Part shown: positions 1 through 10,612 of the stretch, one piece after another
Numbering within the stretch: position 1 is the first letter of the stretch
Layout of the letters: every line of letters starts with the position of its first letter
DNA from: Haematococcus lacustris
Lineage: Eukaryota; Chlorophyta; Chlorophyceae; Chlamydomonadales; Haematococcaceae
Length of the DNA stretch: 64,000 nucleotides
Reading direction: 5' to 3'
Assembly (NCBI GenBank): GCA_030144725.1
Contig: JASKMD010000224.1
Location: forward strand, 1-64,000
The notes under the pieces: generated by a model
Told to the model about the DNA's origin: nothing
What the model saw: only the letters and a program-made list of their open reading frames with translations
The model's database searches: none
Program-made: the position numbers and the translations under genes

Positions 1-966
1 CGCTGCCCTGTCAGCGGCACTGAGTACTCTGGCAGGTAGGCTGACGACTGGCCCCTGGCTGCCCAGCCCCCCCTCTCCCCCGCCTGCATGCCAGCCCCCC
101 CCCTCCCCCCCTGCTCCCCCCTGCCCCCCACCAAACAGGCTGGTGGCTCTGGCTTCAGATTGCTTGATCTGGGACGACGCGCTGCCAGATGCCCCCAGAC
201 CTGAGGAGAGTGACCCCAGGCGGAAGAGTGAGGGGCCATCCCTGAGTGACCCCAGGCGGGTGGCAGTCACGCCCCCTGCCCCCTGGCCCCCTGCCCCTGG
301 GGTGGGGGAGGGCAGCAGGCTGGGAGCCCGGCCTATCCTAGTCACCGTGGTCGAAGCTGGGCTGGGGTGCGTGGCAGTTGCGGTGGTTGTGGTGGGTGCT
401 GTGCCATGGGGAGGAGCAGGGTGGTTGGCTGAGGCAGGGGTGGTGGTTGAGGTGGTTAGATTGGCTAACCGCCCAATGTTCAACTGCAATCCACCAGATC
501 GCAAGGGACCGAGTGGCCTGGGAACTGGGATGCTGCTGTTGCTGGTGGTTGTGGTGGTTGTGGTGGTTGTAATGTTTGAGGGAATGGAGGGAGTGGAGGT
601 AGTTGGGGCCCCCAGAGCCGGCCCAGCCCCCGCCCCCACAGCCCCCCCCCCCTGCTGCTCTGTCACCCCACCTGCTGCCTCAGCACCTGTTGCTGGGTCA
701 GGGTCAGGGTGGCGGTGCTCCATGGCCTCCCCCTCCTGCCCTGCCGGCACCACCCTGCTGCTGGATGCCCTGGTGGCAGGCCCCTCCTCGGCAGTGGGGC
801 CGGACGCCTGGGGTAAGTCTGGGGTGGCTTCACCAGGAGAAGGGTGAGGGGCAGCAGTACTGCCGCCGCTGCTGCTGCTGCTGCTGCTAGGGTTGTTGCT
901 GCCGCTAGGGTTGTTGCTGCCGCTAGGGTTGTTGCTGCCGCTAGGGTTGTTGCTGCCGCTAGGGTT
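1..966 (-). CDS. Probable downstream exon of the LW/CXXC gene, Ser/Thr/Pro-rich, runs off the window
   Basis: An acceptor-like CAG at 969-967 (minus strand) opens a frame of repeated Asn-Pro-Ser-Gly units and then Ser/Thr/Pro/Gly-rich sequence containing RLGSL twice. The frame stays open for hundreds of bases towards the window edge, but only if the run of 11 C (plus strand) at 642-652 is read with a different length: as written it shifts frame. The content is low complexity and resembles the tail of the upstream exon. I did not find a donor that joins the two in an unambiguous phase. It could also be non-coding sequence with a chance open frame. Confidence 0.35.
885..966 (-). repeat. 18-bp tandem repeat encoding Asn-Pro-Ser-Gly-Ser-Asn units
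   Basis: The 18-bp unit AGGGTTGTTGCTGCCGCT (plus strand) is repeated about four times. Its length is a multiple of three, so copy-number change would keep the minus-strand frame. A short CTG run lies beside it at 871-887. Confidence 0.8.
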
Positions 967-1361
967 CTGACCTGCTAGACCAGACAGCAAGGAGGGAGCT
1001 GAAGTCTCTGACGCCGCCTCCATTCCGTTGCCATGCAGCATGGGGCATGGTGTAGAGCTGCATGCACATGGGTTAGGTGAGGCAAGGTGAGGTAAGATGA
1101 GACTGGATGAGGCATGACAGTGTGTAGACAACCAGCCTGTGGTCCTGACTGCATGGCGGATAGCATGGCAAAAAACATGGCAGATAGCATGGCACATAAT
1201 GCTGGCCAGGCCAGGACATGGCAATCAAGGCTGGGTGGCCAAACCCTGATGCGCTACCTGATACCTGCATTGTACCCGCATCACACCTGCATCACACCTG
1301 CATCACACCCGCATCACGCCCATGCCACGCCCATGTCACACCCATGCCACACCCGCCCATG

Positions 1362-3220
<1,859 letters not shown>

Positions 3221-3248
<28 letters not shown>

Positions 3249-3341
3249 CAAGAAATAACAAGGGGAGGTAGCTTTACGGCGTGTATCATCAAGAATCAAC
3301 GAGGGGAGGTAGCTCTACGGCGTGTATCATCAAGAAACAAC
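3221..3341 (-). promoter_or_regulatory. 41-bp tandem repeat carrying the start codon and two chained upstream ORFs
   Basis: Three copies of a 41-bp unit start at 3221, 3262 and 3303. Each holds an ATG on the minus strand, at 3248, 3289 and 3330. The outer two open 13-residue ORFs (MIHAVELPPLVDS and MIHAVKLPPLVIS). Each of these ends in TGA that shares its A with the next ATG (sequence TGATG), at 3291-3287 and at 3250-3246. The innermost ATG at 3248 starts the LW/CXXC protein. Stop-start overlaps of this kind are known to favour reinitiation or to restrain translation. That role here is inference and needs the transcript start to lie upstream of 3330. Confidence 0.7.
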
Positions 3342-3393
3342 TTTTGATCCCTACAGCCCTCATGCTACACCAAAAGAAAGCACGAGTTGTAAT

Positions 3394-3539
3394 TAGGGTA
3401 CGCTTATAGAATGCTAGGTGGCTCGGATTCCTAGAAAAGCCTAAATTTCTAGGCAAGATGGACCTAGGAAAAAATGGCCCGAAAACCTAGAATTCTAGGC
3501 TAAACAAATTTAAACTTCTAGGTTGGCGGTCGCTCCCTA
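3394..3539. mobile_element. Non-autonomous hAT-type MITE, copy 1
   Basis: This is a 146-bp AT-rich element beginning TAGGGTACGC and ending in the complement of TAGGGAGCGA, so the outer five bases of both ends are inverted copies. It is flanked by 8-bp duplications GTTGTAAT (3386-3393) and GTTGTGAT (3540-3547), which fit the hAT target pattern nTnnnnAn. Inside are several inverted AACCTAG/CTAGGTT blocks able to fold. A related copy lies at 51991-52153. There is no coding capacity. Confidence 0.75.
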
Positions 3540-3547
3540 GTTGTGAT

Positions 3548-4591
3548 CAAACACAGGCTGCGAGCTCATCATTGTACAGGCTACTGCAAATGTGTATAAT
3601 GCACACTTCAGCTCAGCCATTCTGGTGTGTGTGCCTCTAGCTAGAGCTCCATTGATGGCTCAAACCCACACACATCACCTTTGCGAGGGGTTAATATCTT
3701 GTGATGGATGCGAGCCAGTCGGTGATGGAGGATTGTTTTGCCAAAGCTGGCTACCGCTTTTCTTCCTCGTTATTCAACTCATGACAATGCGACGCAGCAA
3801 CAAGTATTAAGACTCAAGTATCAGCTCCAATGGCTCTCAACCACTGCACTTTTTGGCCGTGCACAAAAGTGACCGGCGATATGCGCGGTCTGACCCTGGC
3901 GCAATGCGCGACCTCATGCACTCCTGTAACTGCCTGGGGAGCGGTACCTGCAACCAACCTGGCGGCCCAACCGCCGGGCGCAAACCCCGGGGCCTATTCC
4001 CAAGTTTTATTGTGCTCATTTGCTCGGGTTCTCGGCGGTTAGGGTAGCTGTGGGTTCAGCAACTAGTTCAGTAAATGCTGGGGGGGTCAGCACGTTCACC
4101 AAATGGAGCCCTGCCAGCCATCAGCCTCACGGCACGGGGCAAGGCGTTATCCCATCCTGAAATAGTTGATGTAGTGGCTATAGCCATCTCTCGCTTTGAG
4201 GACAGTGGTGTACCAGTCAAGGGAGCGTGATTAGATGTCCCACTGGCGCCTGCGTGCGGGGCGGGTCGTGCGGGCCGGGTCGGCTGCAAGTCGGAGTGTG
4301 CAAGCCGGCGACGCTCCTGGAATTCATCCTCGCTGTCCTCGCTGCTTTCAGCAAGGCAGGCAGGCGCAGGCAGGCAGGCGCAGGACGGGCGGGCGGAGGC
4401 GTTTACCCGCGACTGCCCCCAACCGCCGAGAATCCGAGCAAATGAGCAAACTCGCGAATAGGGCCATGTCCTAAGTGCTTTTCATCAGTACAAACAGGCG
4501 AATCGCACAAGTGCCAGACGATACGTAACAGGCCCTTGCAACAAATGCGCTGATAGCCATGATGAGGTTACGAAGCGGCAGCCAGTGACCG
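3548..4591. other. Intergenic region between the divergent LW-domain and uncoupling-protein genes
   Basis: No gene is supported here. The part at about 3570-3730 shares a patchy repeat with 56825-56990 (the block CTGGTGTGTGTGCCTCTA is identical in both). The part at 4347-4395 has short GGCAGGCGCA repeats. The stretch just upstream of 4592 should hold the promoter of the uncoupling-protein gene, but I see no clear TATA motif. Confidence 0.5.
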
Positions 4592-7500
4592 ATGTCAACG
4601 GAGCCAGTGGTAAGATGGAGCCACCTAGTCGCCAACAAGAAGTGTAGCAGCGACGAAGCTTTGCAGCCGTGTGACTGCTGCCCATCTGATGTTATTCTGG
4701 TGCTCAACACCATGTGCACTGCCTTCCCCCTTGGAGCATTGTGCAGGCCTTGCCTCTCCGCCTAGCGCTCACTGCAGCGGCTGCAGCAACAGCAGAGACT
4801 GTGACCTACCCCATTGACTTCATAAAGACCCGGCTGCAGCTCCAGGTTGCCTGCACCTCAACTGTCACATGGACAAATGTTGGCAGCACGAGCTGCGATG
4901 CAGTCCTGCTGCCGCACACCCCAAGACATGGGCCAATCGAATGTCCCTACTGCTCTCACACTCTAAGCGACTGCCTCAACACGACCTCTATGCTGGCCCT
5001 GTGCATCACTCTGATCTGCTGCCACTACCACCAATAAAAGTGTACAATGATACCCACTGCTGCTGCTACCATGTCCATGACACCTAAAGATCAATGTTGA
5101 CCTGCCCATGCACCACATTCCTCATGGTGCTCATGGTGCTTGTGCTAGCTGTGTGTGTCAGCTACCTTGTGAGCGACTGCCTAATCACCTGCTAGACTGC
5201 CTGGATGCCTTGATCCACCTCCACCTCCACCTACCTCCAGACAACCCTTGACAGCTCAGGACGAATGGTTGTGACTCAGCCTTACACCCCGCAGGGTGAG
5301 GTGGGACTCGGCACCCACCCCGCTTCGCCTCCACGCCCCGCTGGCCCTGGTCCGGCACCACCTCGTCCTCACCCCAGCCGCCTCTCCGCGCTGCAACTGA
5401 CCAGGAGTGTCATTCAACGTGAAGGAGTGAGCGGGCTGTATGCTGGCTTGGCACCTGCAGCCCTTCGCCATGTGTTCTATTCTGGTACGTGTCCTGATCA
5501 GGCATGTGTGGCAGGGCCAGGCACAGGCACTGTGCCCTCAACCTTACCCGCAGTGAGCAGCAAGCTGAGTCAGGGTTAGGGGGGAGGCAACCCTGACACC
5601 CTAACCCTGACCCTACCACAGGGCTGACCCCCATAGGCCCCTCCCCCCATAGGTCACCTCTCGCGAGCGGATGTCAGCATGTCTGGCAGGGCTGCCTTGT
5701 GGGCACTGGCTGAACAGACTGAACAGATGATGACATGGCGTCCTGGGTCTTGGGTAGACATGGGAAGGTCCTGGGTTCGAATCCTGGGTGGGACATGGAA
5801 GGGTCCTGGGTTCAAATCCTGACAGGGCGACGACATGAAGTCCATGTGGAGGGATGCATGCATGTGTGGCTGCACGCTAGGAGCTTGCTTGTAGCCTGTG
5901 ACCTGACCTGGCAGGTACCCGCATCTTAGTGTACGAGCAGCTGAGAGGCAGCTGGAGCAGGATGGGCAAGGCCCCGGCGGCAGAGCAGCAGCTGGGTGCC
6001 CAGGCAGCGCCCCGGCAGCCCCCCAGTCCACACACACACCCGACCCCAGGCCTAGGTGGGTAGGGCCTGGGGGCTGGGTGGGGCCTGGAGGGCAGGGGTG
6101 CTGAGGGGGGCAGGCGGTGGGGGAGGTGGAGCAGGGTGTGGCCGGACTCAGGGCGGTGCTCAGGGGGGCGCCCCCATCCCCCCACACCCGCTGCTGAAAC
6201 TGAGGACACACAGAGGGTGGATGGGGTGGGGGGCGGCAGGGCAGGGGCCGCCCCTCCTGCTCCCCCTGCCTCAGCCCCGCATGCAGCAGCAGAGCGTCGG
6301 GGCTGGGGGCCAGATGCAGAGCACAGGCAGAGCTGGGGAGACAGAGAGGGGGGACTCCTCCCCGCCCCCCACACGAGCTGTAGGTCCACATACCTGCCAC
6401 ATACCTCATGCTCCTCAACACCTAGCCCAGGGGAAGGGGAAGGGGAAGGGGAGGGGGAAGGGGAAGGGGAAGGGGAAGGGGCATCACGACCACACACACA
6501 CCCACCAGCAGTACATGAGGCACATATCAGTTAGTAGGCGGTGGCTTCAGCCTGTCTTGCCATAAACAGGCTTGGGGCCGTACACTGCAGTGCCGCAAGA
6601 TGAGTAGCCAGCAGACGTGTGCTGAACTGACTAGTCTGGGCCACCACCTCCCTCTGCCTCTGCACCCTCCATCCTCCACCCTCCACCCCTCCACCCTCCT
6701 CCCCTCCATCCTCCTCCCTCCACCCCTTCACCCTCCACCCTCCACCCCCTCACCCTCTGCCCCACCCTGGCATTGGCTGCAGGGCTGGGGGGTGCCATGC
6801 TGCTGGGGGCCACGGCCGGTGCAGCGGGCCAGCTGGTGGCGGTCCCAGCTGACCTTGTCAAGGTCAGGTCAGGGGCAAGGGGGGGGGCTGGGGGCTGGTC
6901 TGGGGGCAGCTGTGCTGTGCCATCGATGCAAGCACTGACCCTCACTCCTCACTCTTGAATGCCTGGTTACTTGATTGATTGCCCCTGGTCAGCAGGGGCA
7001 GGGGCAGGGGCGAGGGCGAGGGTAGTGTTCGCTGGCAGCGGGAAGAGCAAGTTTAGCCTGGGTCCGCTGCACCGTAGGCCATTGGCCTGAACCCCGCATT
7101 AGGCGCAACCCCAGCTGCAGCCCCATCCCTAGACCCTGCCCCTCCCTCCTGACCCCACCCTCACCCCTGCCTACCCCCCAGCCTACCCCCTTGACCCTGA
7201 CCCTGGCCCTGGCCCTGACCCGGTTCCAGCCCTGGCTCCTAGGCCTGGCTGTGTAAACACGGCTAAAACACCCAGCCTAGACCCAGCTGTGACCCCACCC
7301 CCACCTTTCTTGGCTGCTCAGCTGCCCACTGGCCTGACCCAGCACCCAGCCTGCATGCAGGTTCGCATGCAAGCTGACGGTCGGCTGGTTGCTGCTGGCC
7401 TCCTGGCTGCTCCACGCTACCAGGTCGGGCTGGTCAATCCTGGTGCATGGTGGCAGCTGTGCGGCCATCCTCATCCATGCTGCACCCTTCATGCATGCCT

Positions 7501-9637
7501 TCATGCATGCATGCCTCCATGCAATGCCATGTCACCCCTCATGTCACCCCTTGTGCAAGCAGTGCATGGCGGAGATGTGAGAGGTGCTCCTGTAGTGTGG
7601 CATGGGTTTGCCTGTTGCTGCGTAGATAGATACATTGTGTGTTACTATTGCTACTATTGCTACTGTTGCTACTATTGCTACTGTTGCTGTGTAGCTAGAT
7701 ACATTGTGTGCACTGCTGCTGCAATTTCACTGGCATGCCCTAGTAGGGTGACCTTCCGAGCACCCTCCTCCTCCCTCGTCCTTCGCTCATGTCACTCTGG
7801 CAGGGCACTGGCATGCGGCCACCAGGGCAGGGCAGGGCAGGGCAGGGCAGGGCAGGGCAGGGCAGGGCAGGGCAGGGCAGGGCAGGGCAGGGCAGGGCAG
7901 GGCAGGGCAGGGCAGGGCAGGGCAGGGCAGGGCAGGGCAGGGCAGGGCAGGGCAGGGCAGGGCAGGGCAGGGCAGGGCAGGGCAGGGCAGGGCAGGGCAG
8001 GGCAGGGCAGGGCAGGGCAGGGCAGGGCAGGGCAGGGCAGGGCAGGGCAGGGCAGGGCAGGGCAGGGCAGGGCAGGGCAGGGCAGGGCAGGGCAGGGCAG
8101 GGCAGGGCAGGGCAGGGCAGGGCAGGGCAGGGCAGGGCAGGGCAGGGCAGGGCAGGGCAGGGCAGGGCAGGGCAGGGCAGGGCAGGGCAGGGCAGGGCAG
8201 GGCAGGGCAGGGCAGGGCAGGGCAGGGCAGGGCAGGGCAGGGCAGGGCAGGGCAGGGCAGGGCAGGGCAGGGCAGGGCAGGGCAAGGCAGGGCACACTGG
8301 GGGGTCTTACAGCTTTGACCACCTTCTGCCTGGCCAGCTGCTCGCTGTGGCTAGGACATCCTCACTGTCCTGACACGGCAGCCACCTGCCTGTGCTGATG
8401 CAACACACACGCGTCATGTTACGGGATATCCTGTGCTGATGCAACACACATACTCATACACTCATCATAATCCCACTGTGTGATTGTGACAGGGTTAGGG
8501 TTAGGTGCCCGGTGGGAGGGTAGCAAGGGCATGCCCCGAGGTCTTTCTATCTGTCTTTCTTTAGGGTTAGGTGCTGTTACCTCAGCGCCTTCAGGATCAT
8601 ACTCATAGACTAGGAAGCTGCCACTGTGTGCCGACTTTAGGCAGCTTTTAATTCTGCATGCGACTCCCCCTGAGCCCTATGCTAAGCATGTATGGAACCG
8701 CAGGGGGTTGCAGATGCATTGCGCAAGATCGTGGCCGCTGAGGGCGTCAGGGGGCTGTGGCGGGGCTGCGCCCCGGCTGTGCAGCGAGCTGCCCTGGTCA
8801 ACTTGGGAGAGCTGGCCACCTACGACTTGGTGAGGTAGGGGGCTCACCCCCTCCTCCCTTCCCCCTCCCCCCTCCCCCCTTTGACCACCCTCCCCCCTCC
8901 CCACTCCCCCCTCCCTCCCCACTCCCCTTCCACCCTGCCCCCTTTGAACCCCCTCCCCCCTTTGCCATCCTCATTTCCCCCTTTGACTACTCCCCCCTTC
9001 TCCCTTTGACCCCCCTACGCCTAGCCCACATGTAGCCCACAGCCCCCTACCCCCGCAGGCCAAGCAGGCGCTTGTGCGGCACACAGGCCTCGACCCCCCA
9101 GGCCCGGGCACCGCCGCTGCGGCATCCCTGTGCTCCGGCTTGGTCGCCTCCCTGGTGTCCTGCCCGGCTGACGTGGTCAAGACACGCGTGATGAACCAGG
9201 CAGGGTCTCGGGCCATCTGCATCAGGCCTCGCACCACCCCTAGTAGGATTTTTTTTCTTTTTTGTATCCCACCCTTTCTAGTATTAGTAGCACCTGCCCC
9301 TTTACCAGCACCGTACCAGCATCGCATGCAGTCTGAGGCACAGGTTACAAAAGTGCGTCGGGGTTGTATGGACCGCAGGAGCAATAGGGCAGGAGCGGCG
9401 GCCTGGTTACGTCGTGCGCGCTCAACTGTGCCCGGGCTGCTGGTTCGCGCGCAGGCGGGACCGAACAAACTGTACGCAGGCTCGCTTGATTGCCTTGCGA
9501 AAACCGTGCGCCAGGAAGGCGTCGCGGCGCTGTACGCGGGGTTCTGGCCGACATGGGCTCGACTAGGGCCGTGGCAGATGGTGTTCTGGGTCACGTACGA
9601 GCAGCTGCGGCGTGCTGCGGGCGCGGCAAGCTTCTAG
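4592..9637 (+). CDS. Mitochondrial uncoupling/dicarboxylate carrier (UCP4/PUMP type)
   Basis: This is an inner-membrane solute carrier of the SLC25 family. Exons: 4592-4609, 4747-4845, 5295-5484, 5915-6055, 6783-6862, 7361-7423, 8704-8829, 9059-9199 and 9455-9637. All join in phase and give 346 aa. The three carrier signatures PxDxxK are present as PIDFIK, PADLVK and PADVVK. The blocks RMQADGRLVAAG, LVNLGELATYD and PTWARLGPWQMVFWVTYEQL match plant UCP3 and animal UCP4 most closely. The start is a short exon, MSTEPV, with a strong GTAAGA donor. The last intron begins with GC and is 255 bp without a stop. A green-algal poly(A) signal TGTAA is at 9917. Whether it uncouples respiration or carries dicarboxylates cannot be told from sequence. 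Confidence 0.88.
6426..6480 (+). repeat. GGGGAA hexamer repeat in carrier intron 4
   Basis: About nine GGGGAA-like units lie between exons 4 and 5 of the carrier's listed exons (intron 6056-6782). The run is purine-only on the coding strand. Nearby introns hold similar G-rich runs. Confidence 0.8.
7824..8294 (+). repeat. GGGCA pentamer array, about 92 copies, in carrier intron 6
   Basis: The pentamer GGGCA is repeated almost perfectly for about 460 bp between the exons ending at 7423 and starting at 8704. A variant GGCAA unit is near 8281. Because 5 and 3 share no factor, the array is open in several frames on both strands and makes long artefact ORFs. Confidence 0.95.
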
Positions 9638-10612
9638 ATGCGCACGACACTTTGTCGGAGCGCTCCATCGACTCCATCCCCGGCCGGCTGAAGCTGGTGG
9701 AACTGGTTGCCCAGGCCGCCCGGAAGGTGCGGGTGGTGGCGGAGGAAGACGTTCTGTAGCCGGCGCCACCAGGCAAGGCGGCGCCACCAGGCTGAGGCTT
9801 AGGCGGCTACAGCGCACGGTCCCTGCAACGGTGCCAGCTCTGCGCATTGAAATTCCTGGTCCTTCTATTTTGGTCTTGGCGGTAGCAATACTGACCCACG
9901 TGTGGTGCTCTACCACTGTAAGTGTGAGTTACGTGGCTTCTGGGATGGCCGTATATGCGGCGCTGGGTTGATACAAGATGGCCCGATAGGCTCAACTCTG
10001 GGGCCCCCTTGCCTTGCCTTGACTTCTGAGTTTCTTTCATAGCTTAGCCCAGACGGCAGAGAACGGTTGATGGGTGCTACGTCGTTTGTGCTCTCAAGCC
10101 TGCTTCGCTAGTGGCGATCGTCGCCAGTCACATGCAGCAAAGTGGCATGGACTGGTCGCGGCTCGTTTTCGCACATGATGCATGGGACCCCCGCGCTTTG
10201 GCCAACACGCTGGACGCTGGGTACAATTTCGTACGACGCGGGTCGCCGCCATGTCCATGCCGTCGAGCAGGTATGTACGGCCCGTGATAATAGGCGCTCT
10301 ACAGGACACACCTGGTCATTTCTGTAGTGTCCTTTCAGACGACCCTACTCATCAGGCCGTTAATGTCTTCTGAACTGCCTTTGGCAACTGTGCAGTTGGT
10401 CCCACCTAAGCAGGCACTCATGGGTTCACAGGGCTGGGGAAGTCAGCGGCTGACAGCTCCTCAGGGAGCCAGCGCAGCTGTGGCAGCAGCAACCGAAGAA
10501 GAGCCTGTGGCTGCGGGCTTGACTACTGTGGTGGTGACCTGCTGCCCTGCTGCTGCTGACCCCCCTCTGCCACCGCCCCTGCTGCTGCTCCCCCCCTGCA
10601 CCTGGACCTCAG
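9638..10612. other. Region between the carrier and the dehydrogenase, no supported gene
   Basis: It holds the carrier 3' UTR (TGTAA at 9917-9921) and unresolved sequence. An open plus-strand frame from the ATG at 10363 (MSSELPLATVQLV) leads towards the dehydrogenase, but it is in a different frame and I could not find a convincing splice to join it. The true 5' exon of the dehydrogenase may be here. Confidence 0.4.

Noticed and set aside
143..847. 234-codon open frame on the plus strand at the left edge
   Set aside because: It starts with GTG, is low complexity, and is antisense to a better minus-strand frame; no domain is seen.
4712..4764. ATG at 4712 as the start of the carrier
   Set aside because: It is out of frame and stops at 4763. 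The exon instead begins at the acceptor before 4747, joined to the ATG exon at 4592-4609.
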